Assembly (NCBI GenBank): GCA_900552115.1
Contig: URYP01000002.1
Span: forward strand, 1 to 52,270
Length of the DNA stretch: 52,270 bases
Direction: 5' to 3'
Source of the DNA: an uncultured Oscillospiraceae bacterium
Lineage (GTDB): Bacteria > Bacillota > Clostridia > Oscillospirales > Acutalibacteraceae
Shown here: positions 7,392 to 16,101 of the stretch, piece by piece
How the letters are laid out: every line of letters begins with the position of its first letter
Numbering within the stretch: position 1 is the stretch's first letter
Translations under genes and position numbers: made by a program
Notes under the pieces: model-generated
What the model saw: the letters and a program-made list of their open reading frames with translations, nothing else
What the model was told of the DNA's origin: nothing
Databases searched by the model: none

Positions 7392-8375
7392 ATGGAAATG
7401 GGGAGTTTTATTGAACTGGAATATCCAAATAGCGGCGAATACTATACGCAAGGTCCTATAGCGCGGTTGAATACAGGCAGGGCCGCCGTTTATCATGCCC
7501 TTCGGGCCTGGGGTGTTCGTAAGGTGCTCTTGCCTTACTATGAATGCGCTACCGTGCGGGACTTTTTAGTAGATAGACAAATCGACGTGTCCTATTATGC
7601 GTTAAACGAAGAATTTACCCCCGTCGTTTCCGATGTGCCTGAGGATACCGCAATTGTCCTGGTAAACTATTTCGGGATTATGGGCGTCGATCGGATGAAA
7701 AGGCTTTCGGCTCCGTTTGCAAAGGTTATTGTGGATAATGCGCAGGCGTTTTTTGCTCCGCCGTTAGATGGCTGCCTGAATATCTATTCGGCCAGGAAAT
7801 TTGTCGGTGTCCCGGATGGCGCTTATGTTCTCGGGGAGCATGCGGACCGATTTGTGGAAGAGTATCCGGAGGATTTTTCTTCCGACACGGCGGATTTCCT
7901 TTTGAAACGGCTTGAGTACGGCTGTGAGGGGAAAGCGTATGACGCCAGGATGAAAAACGAGGCCCGTTTGGATGAAGCGGGCGCGCGGAGTATGTCGCGG
8001 TTGACCCGGAGACTGCTGGCCGGCATCGATTACGAAACATCCAAACGGAAAAGGCTGGATAATTTCCGTACGGCCTGCGCACTGTTTGATCAGGTTAACC
8101 GGATCGATCCCAAACGGTATTTGGACAATACATGTGTCCCTATGGTGTATCCTTTGGTGGTCGAGGAAGACGGGCTGCTGGAACGTCTTATAAAAGCTGG
8201 TCATTTCCAGGGACGATGGTGGGCGTACCTGCTGGAGGAAAGGCCTCCGGAGTCTTTTGAATATTATCTGTCGCGCTATGGAATTCCGGTTACCATCGAC
8301 CAGCGGTACGGTCCGGAGGAGCTGTCCGCTCTGGCGGAACTGATAAAAGGCGGGAGGACCGGTCTTGACAAATAA
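7392..8375 (+). CDS. Divergent DegT-like PLP-dependent protein
   Basis: A 327-residue protein with a recognisable aminotransferase fold-type I layout but weak similarity to classical DegT. NTGRAAVYHAL (27-37) corresponds to the phosphate-binding loop, IVDNAQAF (113-120) replaces the usual EDAAQ motif, and Lys136 in YSARKFVG is the probable PLP lysine. I start at ATG 7392, with AAGGGG 11 nt upstream; a GTG at 7380 or ATG at 7398 are alternatives. It follows the WbqC-like gene directly and overlaps the next glycosyltransferase by 11 nt. A role in forming or modifying an amino sugar is inferred. Confidence 0.65.
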   Translation: MEMGSFIELEYPNSGEYYTQGPIARLNTGRAAVYHALRAWGVRKVLLPYYECATVRDFLVDRQIDVSYYALNEEFTPVVSDVPEDTAIVLVNYFGIMGVDRMKRLSAPFAKVIVDNAQAFFAPPLDGCLNIYSARKFVGVPDGAYVLGEHADRFVEEYPEDFSSDTADFLLKRLEYGCEGKAYDARMKNEARLDEAGARSMSRLTRRLLAGIDYETSKRKRLDNFRTACALFDQVNRIDPKRYLDNTCVPMVYPLVVEEDGLLERLIKAGHFQGRWWAYLLEERPPESFEYYLSRYGIPVTIDQRYGPEELSALAELIKGGRTGLDK

Positions 8376-9537
8376 AACCATTCGATATTGCAGCTTGACA
8401 ACCGTATCGGCCAGTATGCGGGCGTTTGTCATGCCTGCCATGACGTGCCTGCAGCAGCATGGCTATACAATCACGGTTTCCTGTAAACAGGATACAGAGT
8501 TTGCAGCTGGACTGCCTGAATCAATTTCATATATTCCGCTGGATATCGACCGTGGTTTTCGTCTGGGGAAAACCATAAAAACAATTTGTCATCTCTGGCG
8601 TGTTTTTCGTAAAGACCGGTTCGATATGATTGAATATGGTACGGAAAACGTATCTTTCTGCGCGGCGATAGCGGGCTGGCTGGCCCGCGTCCCCGTTCGG
8701 CTTTATAACCATTGGGGGGCGCGGTATGTTGGCTATACCGGCTTTGGGCGAACAATCTCCTGGCTGATTGAAAAAACAGCGGCCCTGTTTTCAACCGATG
8801 TCCGGCAGGTGAGCCAGAAGAATATGGAGCAGTGTATTCAAGACGGCGTTTATCCGGCTGCCAAGGTAAAGGTTTTGGGGAAAGGCGGTACGGTTGGCGT
8901 CGACTTTAACAAATTCTCCATAAGCGATAAAAGCGCCTACAGAAAAGAAATCCGGGATCGGTTTCATATTCCGGAGGACGCTTTTGTATGGGGAGACATC
9001 GGCTATATACGAAAGGACAAGGGCAGCGGTGAGCTGATCAAAGCGTTCCGCCGCTTGGCGGAAGAAGACGAAACCGTATGGCTTTTGCTGGTGGGCGATT
9101 TGTATGCCGACGACCTGCCCGATGCGGATTTGCTGCAATGGGCGCGGCAGAACCAGCGGGTCATATTTACCGGGCGTGTGGGGGATGTGGAGCGGTATGC
9201 CGCCTGTATGGACTGTCTGGTGCATCCCAGCTATCGGGAGGGCTTTGGCATGGTGCTGCAGGAGGCCGGGGCGATGGGCGTGCCCGCCGTTACCAGTAAT
9301 ATCCCGGGACCGTCCGAATTTGTAAATAATGGCGTTACCGGACTGCTTGTACAACCGGCTGACGATGTGGACCTGTTTGAGAAAATGCGCTGGCTGCGGC
9401 AGCATCCGCAGGAGCGGGAACAAATGGCACAAGCGGTTTATCGGGACGTGCAGACGCATTTTGAACGGCAGGTTATGGTGAATCGTATCGTACAGGACCG
9501 GGACGATTTATGCGGGAGGAATAACGGGAATGATTAA
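8365..9537 (+). CDS. GT4-family glycosyltransferase
   Basis: A 390-residue retaining glycosyltransferase of GT-B fold. The C-terminal half carries the EX7E-type donor motif in SYREGFGMVLQEAGAMGVP, and VFTGRV and NGVTGLLVQP are typical GT4 landmarks. The start is TTG at 8365, with GGGAGGA 7-12 nt before it; no ATG fits. It overlaps the upstream gene by 11 nt and the following aldolase gene by 8 nt. It would add one sugar to the lipid-linked repeat unit on the cytoplasmic face; the donor cannot be told. Confidence 0.85.
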   Translation: MTNKTIRYCSLTTVSASMRAFVMPAMTCLQQHGYTITVSCKQDTEFAAGLPESISYIPLDIDRGFRLGKTIKTICHLWRVFRKDRFDMIEYGTENVSFCAAIAGWLARVPVRLYNHWGARYVGYTGFGRTISWLIEKTAALFSTDVRQVSQKNMEQCIQDGVYPAAKVKVLGKGGTVGVDFNKFSISDKSAYRKEIRDRFHIPEDAFVWGDIGYIRKDKGSGELIKAFRRLAEEDETVWLLLVGDLYADDLPDADLLQWARQNQRVIFTGRVGDVERYAACMDCLVHPSYREGFGMVLQEAGAMGVPAVTSNIPGPSEFVNNGVTGLLVQPADDVDLFEKMRWLRQHPQEREQMAQAVYRDVQTHFERQVMVNRIVQDRDDLCGRNNGND

Positions 9538-10336
9538 TTTGATGTTGCTGACAGCGGATCCGGTGTTTGCGGCCAAAGCGCAGGATGCCGGCGTTGACCG
9601 CATTTTTCTTGATTTGGAGTTTATCAATAAGATCGAGCGGCAACAGGGACGCAACACCTATATTTCCCCCTATTCCCTTGAGGACATTCCACCGCTGCGC
9701 CGTGTGCTCGATACAGCTCAATTGCTGGTAAGGGTGAATCCTATCCACCCCCATTCAAAAACGGAAATTGACCGGGTCATCGAAGCCGGCGCGGACATTT
9801 TGATGCTGCCCATGGTGGTGGACCGGGACGATGTGGAGCGATTTATCGACATGGTGGGTGGACGAGCCAGAACATGTCCGATGATTGAAACAGCGCAGGC
9901 TATGGCGCGGCTGGATGATATCATTGAAGTGAACGGTATTGATGAATTGTTTATCGGGCTGAACGATTTGCATATCAGCTTGGGGCTGTCGTTCCTGTTT
10001 GAACCGCTCAGCGGCGGCTTGGTGGATTACATGGCTCAGAAAATACATGCCCGGGGAATTCCTTTTGGTTTTGGCGGAATGGGAAAAATGGGGGAGGGCC
10101 TGTTGCCGGCGGAGGCCATTTTGGAGGAACACTACCGGCTGGGCTCCTCCAGCGTCATCTTATCCAGAACATTCCGCAATGAAAATCTGGCCGAACCCAA
10201 AGAAGTGGATCTGCCGCTGGAAATACGGAAAATACGCGAGAAGGAAACGCTTTATGAAACATACGGAGCTAAAGAGTTTGAAGAAAACCGTGCGTTTGTC
10301 AAAGACTGCGTGGGAAAAATTGTGGCAGGGAAGTAG
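9530..10336 (+). CDS. HpcH/HpaI-type aldolase in a polysaccharide operon
   Basis: A 268-residue TIM-barrel protein of the HpcH/HpaI aldolase/citrate-lyase-beta class. Landmarks are DRIFLDLEF near the N terminus, LVRVNP, the metal-site glutamate in MIETAQAMARLDDI and the GLNDLHI turn followed by FGGMGKMG. Relatives catalyse aldol cleavage or condensation using pyruvate or similar enolates with a divalent metal. It is embedded between glycosyltransferases, overlapping the upstream one, so a role in building a branched, higher-carbon or pyruvate-derived sugar or substituent is plausible; this is inference. A catabolic role is less likely given the context. Confidence 0.75.
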   Translation: MINLMLLTADPVFAAKAQDAGVDRIFLDLEFINKIERQQGRNTYISPYSLEDIPPLRRVLDTAQLLVRVNPIHPHSKTEIDRVIEAGADILMLPMVVDRDDVERFIDMVGGRARTCPMIETAQAMARLDDIIEVNGIDELFIGLNDLHISLGLSFLFEPLSGGLVDYMAQKIHARGIPFGFGGMGKMGEGLLPAEAILEEHYRLGSSSVILSRTFRNENLAEPKEVDLPLEIRKIREKETLYETYGAKEFEENRAFVKDCVGKIVAGK

Positions 10337-10436
10337 AATGTAAAACATGAAAGTCCTGCTGACAGCGGTTCTAAAACAAATCAAGATATTACTGCTGTCT
10401 AGCGATTTCATAAAAATAGGAGTAGGTGAAAAGTAA

Positions 10437-11255
10437 ATGACTCAAGCGAATGCGGATAAGCTGGTCAGTTTTATTATGGGTGTATACAATACGAAAGACC
10501 GAACGGCGTTAAAGCGTTCCGTTGCATCCATGCTGGATCAAACGTATCCCCATATTCAGGTGGTCTTGTGTGATGATGTTTCAACCAATGGCATATACGA
10601 GTTTTTGCAGCAGGAATACGGGTGTAATCCGAAAGTGAAATTACTGCGGCTGCCGCAGCACGGAGGGTTGAGAACGGCTTTAAACGCGGCGATCGACGCG
10701 GCGGACGGCGCCTTTATTGCCCGGCAGGATGACGACGATTATTCCGACCTGACCCGCATAGAAAAGGAAATGGCGGTTTTAGAGGCACATCCTGAGTACA
10801 GTTTTGTCAGTTCGGCTTTATACAAATTTGACAGACAGGGAATTTGGCAGACCCTGCGGCTGAAAGAGCAGCCGTCCAAGAAGGATTTTGCCAAACATTG
10901 CCAGCACGTTCATCCCGCCGCGCTATTCAGAAGGAGCTGCCTGGATCGGGTTGGTGGCTACAGAATTGCCCCGGAAACCATTCGCTGCGAAGATTATGAT
11001 TTGTTTATGCGGATATACGCGGCGGGAATGCGCGGTTACAATTTACAAGAACCGCTGTATTATTACAACAAAGACAGGGATGAGCGGCAGCGCCCCCCCT
11101 ACCGGTATAAATGGAATGAAGCGGTTGTAAGGGCTAAGGGATACAAACGGTTAAAGTTGGCTCCGTGGTCGTACCGATACGTATTCAGGCCGTTGCTGGC
11201 GGGCTTATTGTCGCCTCAAACCGTACAGAAAATAAAGAGCAGAAAACGGGTGTAG
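10437..11255 (+). CDS. GT2-family glycosyltransferase
   Basis: A 272-residue inverting glycosyltransferase of GT-A fold. VSFIMGVYNT opens the domain, DDVSTNG binds nucleotide, and ARQDDDDY (near 98-105) is the expanded DXD metal motif. PETIRCEDYDLFMRI supplies the ED catalytic-base motif. GGAG and AGGTG lie upstream of the ATG. There is a 100-nt gap from the aldolase gene and 1 nt to the next gene. It is cytoplasmic and adds one sugar to the repeat unit; donor and acceptor are unknown. Confidence 0.87.
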   Translation: MTQANADKLVSFIMGVYNTKDRTALKRSVASMLDQTYPHIQVVLCDDVSTNGIYEFLQQEYGCNPKVKLLRLPQHGGLRTALNAAIDAADGAFIARQDDDDYSDLTRIEKEMAVLEAHPEYSFVSSALYKFDRQGIWQTLRLKEQPSKKDFAKHCQHVHPAALFRRSCLDRVGGYRIAPETIRCEDYDLFMRIYAAGMRGYNLQEPLYYYNKDRDERQRPPYRYKWNEAVVRAKGYKRLKLAPWSYRYVFRPLLAGLLSPQTVQKIKSRKRV

Positions 11256-11256
11256 C

Positions 11257-12453
11257 ATGAAAGTCATTTTTTTTGGAATGGCCTGTCCGGATGCAATGCT
11301 GGATACATATGAAAAAAAGTACGCCAAGCAAAAAATGAAATTTGTGCAGCAGCGATGGGATTATTCGTTAAGCCAGGCGTTTTATAAACTAATAAAGGAT
11401 GATTTCCAGGCGGTTTCTTTTCCGCCCATCACCACGTTTCCGGCGGGAAAATGCCTGTTTCATCGTAAGAAAAGGTGTGAGGACCGGGGCGTTCCCTATA
11501 CGTTTCTTTCCACCATCAACCTGCCGGTCCTCAAACAACTGTCGTATTGCTTTAGCGCGCTGGTTACCTTGCTTCGGTTTTGTATCCGGTATCGGGGCGA
11601 AGATAAAGTAATTGTAACCCACTGCATCTATCCGCAGTCGGCGCTCCCCTCCTTTTTGGTCCGCCGTTTAGCGCGGGTTAAAGTGTATACGATTGTGCCG
11701 GATCTCCCCGAGCATGCGGTTCCGTATCTGTTTGAGAATCATCGTCTGTTAAAGCGCTTGTTTAAAAGCTTTATCCATCTTTCGGAAAAGCTTAAGGATA
11801 AATTCGACGGATACATTTGTTTTTCACCTTACCAGAGAGAACATTTACCAAAGGATCGGCCCTATATGCTGATGGAAGGCTTTATCGATACCCAGATCAT
11901 GGACCGTGTTCCTCCGGCGGATTTGGGGACGGGCGACCGTATCGTGGTCTATGCGGGCGGTTTGCATAAGGCATATGGCATCGATCTTTTGGTAGATGCT
12001 TTTGAACAAGCCGAATTGACCGGCACACAGCTCTGGCTGTTCGGTCAGGGGGATTGTGTGTCGTATATCCAGCAAAAAGGCAATCCAAGCATTATCTACA
12101 AAGGCGTCGTAGATCGAGAAACGATGATCGGCATAGAAAAATCCGCCACGCTTCTGGTTAATCCACGGCCAACAACGGAAGAATTTTCTAAGTGTTCCTT
12201 TCCATCAAAATTGATGGAGTATATGGCCAGCGGCACGCCCGTTTTGACCAGTCGGCTGCTCTGCATAGGTGAAGAGTATTTTGATAAAATGTATTTTTTC
12301 AACGATGTCAGTGTTCAGGGGTTGAGGCAGGGGCTGATTGATACTCTTGCGGCGTCTGATTTAAAAAAACGGGCGGCGTCAGCGGCCGGCTATATTCGGG
12401 AAAAGAAAACCGCCTTGTATCAGGCGCAGCGTATACTTAAATTTATTTCGTAA
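11257..12453 (+). CDS. GT4-like glycosyltransferase
   Basis: A 398-residue GT-B protein. The N-terminal half is variable and basic; the C-terminal half has IVVYAGGLHKAYGIDLLVDA (donor-domain start), LWLFGQGD, and an EX7E-like region around TTEEFSKCSFPSKLMEYMAS, followed by GTPVLTSRL. No membrane segments are strong enough to call. It starts 1 nt after the GT2 gene's stop, and its stop is 14 nt from the polymerase start. Specificity is unknown. Confidence 0.8.
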   Translation: MKVIFFGMACPDAMLDTYEKKYAKQKMKFVQQRWDYSLSQAFYKLIKDDFQAVSFPPITTFPAGKCLFHRKKRCEDRGVPYTFLSTINLPVLKQLSYCFSALVTLLRFCIRYRGEDKVIVTHCIYPQSALPSFLVRRLARVKVYTIVPDLPEHAVPYLFENHRLLKRLFKSFIHLSEKLKDKFDGYICFSPYQREHLPKDRPYMLMEGFIDTQIMDRVPPADLGTGDRIVVYAGGLHKAYGIDLLVDAFEQAELTGTQLWLFGQGDCVSYIQQKGNPSIIYKGVVDRETMIGIEKSATLLVNPRPTTEEFSKCSFPSKLMEYMASGTPVLTSRLLCIGEEYFDKMYFFNDVSVQGLRQGLIDTLAASDLKKRAASAAGYIREKKTALYQAQRILKFIS

Positions 12454-12467
12454 CGGTAGGGAAGCGT

Positions 12468-13766
12468 ATGACGCGACAAGAAGGACAAACCTCATTTATG
12501 TATCAATTTAATAGGCTAATGGCGGTATTGCTGACCATTTGGGTGTGCTGTCCTTATGTAACACAGAATACCGGTCTTCTGTTTGGAACCGGTGTCGCGC
12601 TGCTGTGGGGACTGACGCGCCTGTTGTGCGTGGCGTCAAAACCAACGTTTATGATCCGGATGGATACCCTAACCCTGGCCGCTTTTTTAGTGAGCCCGGC
12701 TATTTCGTTTCTGGTTTTTCGGCGGGTATATACGTCATTTGATCCGTTTACCTTCCTCCCCATGTTGTTTATCTTTTTTATTGGCTTTTATATGTATCGG
12801 TTTTATGCGGAAAAGAAAGACTATTCGTTCCTGGGGCTTTTGGCTTTAGTGGCTTTGACGGCAACCTTGCTGGGGGCCGTGATGACGCTGTACTATCTGG
12901 GAATAGACCCTATGATCGCCAAGTCTATCTCACAATCCGGCAATACAAATTTCCTGGTTTATCAGAAAAGCGGTATTGGCAGTTTCGGCTTCATTTACCT
13001 GATGCTTTTTGTCACCATCGCTTGTCTGCCCCTTTTGTTTAAATCCCTTCCCACAGTTAGGAAGAAAAAGACGATGAAACTGGCGCTTGCTGTGGGCATG
13101 GTTGTTTTTATACTGTGTATAATTAAAGCGGGATTTTCCGCGGCTATTTTGCTGTTTATTTGTGGGGGTGTTTTATGGCTGATATCCTTTATAAAAAATA
13201 AATGGGTTCGCTATGGAGCGGCCATACTCATGGTCATTGCCATTGTATTTTTAAAACAGCCGTTTGGTCAATGGCTGGCCGGCCTTCAAATTGAAAACGA
13301 TATGATTCGAGAACGAATCCATGATATTGGATATTTCCTGGTGACGGGGGAAAGCGGTGTACATACCTCAGCCCGTTTTGAAGATTTCCAGAGATCACTG
13401 GAATCCTTTTTCAGATATCCTTTGTTTGGCTATAATTTCCGGCTGGGGGGGTTCCCGGTCATTTCTCCGGGAGGCCATGCCGAGTGGATAGATTTATTTG
13501 CGGTATATGGCCTGGCGGGAGGAATCCCCCTTATAGCGACCATCATTCAAAAGAGCCGGTATATTCAGGCAACTTTACAGCAGCAAACGAATTATAACTA
13601 TTACAGTATTATATGTATCGTGTGCATTATCTACGGGTTTCTGGATCCCTTTTTACGAATTTATCATATAGGATTTGCCATGTTTCTGGTTGTCCCGGCG
13701 ATTCCCTATTTGCCGTTTGCTTTTAAAGGAAAAAAGACCCCATTGCGGAGGAGATCGGCCATATGA
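12468..13766 (+). CDS. Wzy-like O-antigen/exopolysaccharide polymerase
   Basis: A 432-residue integral membrane protein with about ten to twelve hydrophobic segments and a larger soluble loop around residues 270-340, where Wzy and WaaL-type proteins keep their active-site loop (EKN-like IENDMIRERI, then FEDFQRSLESFFRYPLFGYN and the GGHAEWIDLFAVYG segment). Wzy joins flipped repeat units at the outer face of the membrane. A Wzx-like flippase lies three genes downstream, consistent with a Wzx/Wzy pathway. Its stop overlaps the next ATG (ATGA). Sequence alone cannot separate polymerase from ligase, but no lipid A core exists in this kind of organism. Confidence 0.75.
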   Translation: MTRQEGQTSFMYQFNRLMAVLLTIWVCCPYVTQNTGLLFGTGVALLWGLTRLLCVASKPTFMIRMDTLTLAAFLVSPAISFLVFRRVYTSFDPFTFLPMLFIFFIGFYMYRFYAEKKDYSFLGLLALVALTATLLGAVMTLYYLGIDPMIAKSISQSGNTNFLVYQKSGIGSFGFIYLMLFVTIACLPLLFKSLPTVRKKKTMKLALAVGMVVFILCIIKAGFSAAILLFICGGVLWLISFIKNKWVRYGAAILMVIAIVFLKQPFGQWLAGLQIENDMIRERIHDIGYFLVTGESGVHTSARFEDFQRSLESFFRYPLFGYNFRLGGFPVISPGGHAEWIDLFAVYGLAGGIPLIATIIQKSRYIQATLQQQTNYNYYSIICIVCIIYGFLDPFLRIYHIGFAMFLVVPAIPYLPFAFKGKKTPLRRRSAI

Positions 13767-15025
13767 AAATCCTGTGGATTGTCAACATCTATATAGGGAA
13801 GCTGGCGGAACAGAAAGGGTTAATCGCTACCAGCGGTAAATGGATGGAAGCAGAGCTGCAAAAGCTTTACAATAAAGACGATATTCAAGTGACGGTCTGC
13901 ACAACGGCGGCCGTACCGGAAAAAGAGTGCCTGCAGGATGGAAATATCCGCTATGTGGTGCTGCCGACCGGCCCCGTTCACAAATACCGTGTGACGGACG
14001 CTGCCGTTGCCGTGTGGCGGGAATTGTTGGACGAAGAGCAGCCCGATATCATCCAGCTGTGGGGAACCGAATATCCGCATGGACTGGCGGCTATAAGGGC
14101 GAATGCGGGACGAATCCCCGCATGTGTATATATTCAAGGTGTGATAAGTAGTATAGCCCTATACTACAGGGGCCAGCTGCGGGATAAAGTTCTACGGCAA
14201 AACCAAACCTGGTTGGATTTTTTACCCGGCCGTTCCGTCTTTGCCGCGGAGAAACGATTTGAAAAACAGGCGGTGATCGAGCAGGAGATTCTCCGGGAAT
14301 GCGGACATGTTGTTTTGGAAAATCAATGGTCACAGGATCAGTATTCGGCGGATAATCCGAATCTGCGGTTTTATTATCATCGCCTGCCGCTCAAAGAAGA
14401 ATTCGGGGCATTAACCTGGTCGGAGGAGCGCTGCCAAAAACATACGATTTTATCCATTGCCTCCGGTTATCCGTTAAAAGGGTTTCATATCCTGCTGCAG
14501 GCACTCTCTGTTGTGGTAAAAGACTTTCCGGATGTACGGCTTGTCGTGCCGGGAGCGTCTTTTAGCGAAGTGAGCGGTATGGCCTCTATGAAACAGGGGG
14601 GATATGGCAGGTACATTCGCCGAATGATTCGCAAATACGGCCTGTCGTCCCATATTCAGTTTGTGGGGCCCCAGTCATCGGCCGAATTAGCCCGGCTGAT
14701 GTGTGACAGCCACGTGTTTGTAACCGCGTCCGCGGTCGAAAACCACTGCTCCACTTTGCGGGAAGCCATGACGGTGGGAATGCCATGTATCTCGTCGTAT
14801 GTAGGCGGTATACCGGAATATCTTCACCATAAGGTAAACGGGTTTCTGTACCGCTATGAAGACTATCGGTCTTTGGCGGCGCGGATTATGGATCTTTTCC
14901 GTGCCCCATCGTTGTGCCGTGAGTTTTCACAGGCGGCCCGGCACACCATGGAGCAGATGTATCGGGAAGAACCCCTGTCTTCGTTGCAAAATATTTATAC
15001 GCAAATTTTAAAGGAGCCGGTATGA
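13763..15025 (+). CDS. GT4-family glycosyltransferase
   Basis: A 420-residue GT-B glycosyltransferase. Donor-domain landmarks are ILSIASGYPLKGFHILLQA, VRLVVPGAS, IQFVGPQSSAELARLM, and the EX7E-type stretch FVTASAVENHCSTLREAMTV followed by GMPCISSYVGGIPEY. The N-terminal acceptor domain begins KILWIVNIYIGKLAE. It overlaps neighbours at both ends through ATGA junctions, indicating coupled translation with wzy and the next glycosyltransferase. Confidence 0.87.
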   Translation: MKILWIVNIYIGKLAEQKGLIATSGKWMEAELQKLYNKDDIQVTVCTTAAVPEKECLQDGNIRYVVLPTGPVHKYRVTDAAVAVWRELLDEEQPDIIQLWGTEYPHGLAAIRANAGRIPACVYIQGVISSIALYYRGQLRDKVLRQNQTWLDFLPGRSVFAAEKRFEKQAVIEQEILRECGHVVLENQWSQDQYSADNPNLRFYYHRLPLKEEFGALTWSEERCQKHTILSIASGYPLKGFHILLQALSVVVKDFPDVRLVVPGASFSEVSGMASMKQGGYGRYIRRMIRKYGLSSHIQFVGPQSSAELARLMCDSHVFVTASAVENHCSTLREAMTVGMPCISSYVGGIPEYLHHKVNGFLYRYEDYRSLAARIMDLFRAPSLCREFSQAARHTMEQMYREEPLSSLQNIYTQILKEPV

Positions 15026-16077
15026 AAAAAATTGTTTTAATACAGGATCGAATTGCCCCCTATCGGCTGGCTATTTTTAATATGCTCAGCGAGCGTTATG
15101 ACCTGACGGTATTGTACAGCAGCGGGAATGTATCTGAGGAAGCGCGTTTTTCCACCATGCGGGTGGATAAATGGGCCTTTCATGGGTATAAGTGCTTTCG
15201 ACGCTCTTTAAAAAAATTGGTGCAGCCATGTGATGCCGTAATCGCTCCCTTTGACAGAGGGCAGCTGGATGTATGCCATTGTATGAAAAACCATCATGGC
15301 CCTAAATGGGTTTTGTGGGGCATTGGGGTGCCCGCGGATTATCAGACCAGATACGATTCGCCGGATGTGGCCTCCAAAGATCGGCTGCCGGCACTGGTGG
15401 CGCAGTGCGACGCGGCGGTTTTTTATTCGGATTATCCAAAACGAAAATACAGTCGGCTGGGCATTGCGCCGGAAAAATTGTTTGTAGCTCCCAATACGGT
15501 GTCCATCAATCATACCGACTGGAATAACGACCGTCATTCCCTACTGTTTGTCGGTAGTCTTTACCCGCAAAAGAAAGTGTATGAGCTGGTGGAGGCTTAC
15601 CATACGGTCCTTCAGGAAAAGCCGCTGCTGCCGCCGCTGCGGGTCATTGGGGATGGTTCCGAGCGCCCGCGGCTGGAAGCCTATATTCAGCAACACCATT
15701 TGCAGGAGAAAATCCATCTGTTGGGTGAAATATATAACGAGGATTTGCTGCAATCTTATTTTCGGGATGCCATAGCCTGCCTTTCTCCGGATCAGGCGGG
15801 ATTGTCCGTGCTGAAATCCATGGGATATGGGGTTCCCTATGTCACGTCTAAAGAGGCAATAACCGGCGGGGAAATTTTTAATATCAGCCATGGGGAAACC
15901 GGCGTGCTGCTGGACAGTTTAAGCGAATTACCGGCGATAATTGCCGATATCGCCGATTACCCGAGCCGGTATACGGCCATGGGCAAGCAAGCTTATGAGT
16001 ATTACTGGAAAAACAGAACGCCTGAACATATGGTTCAGGGATTTGTGGATGCCATAGAGTATGCTACGTCCCGTTAA
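15022..16077 (+). CDS. GT4-family glycosyltransferase
   Basis: A 351-residue GT-B enzyme with donor-domain motifs LLFVGSLYPQKKVYELVEAY, LRVIGDGSERPRLEAY, IHLLGEIYNEDLLQSYF and a shortened final motif SPDQAGLSVLKSMGYGVPYV. It has GGAG upstream and begins in an ATGA overlap with the preceding glycosyltransferase. In the usual EX7E position the first acid is not obvious (Asp-Gln-Ala-Gly), so catalytic residues should be confirmed by alignment. Donor unknown. Confidence 0.83.
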   Translation: MKKIVLIQDRIAPYRLAIFNMLSERYDLTVLYSSGNVSEEARFSTMRVDKWAFHGYKCFRRSLKKLVQPCDAVIAPFDRGQLDVCHCMKNHHGPKWVLWGIGVPADYQTRYDSPDVASKDRLPALVAQCDAAVFYSDYPKRKYSRLGIAPEKLFVAPNTVSINHTDWNNDRHSLLFVGSLYPQKKVYELVEAYHTVLQEKPLLPPLRVIGDGSERPRLEAYIQQHHLQEKIHLLGEIYNEDLLQSYFRDAIACLSPDQAGLSVLKSMGYGVPYVTSKEAITGGEIFNISHGETGVLLDSLSELPAIIADIADYPSRYTAMGKQAYEYYWKNRTPEHMVQGFVDAIEYATSR

Positions 16078-16101
16078 TACGTATAGGGAGATACCTGCCT
16101 G

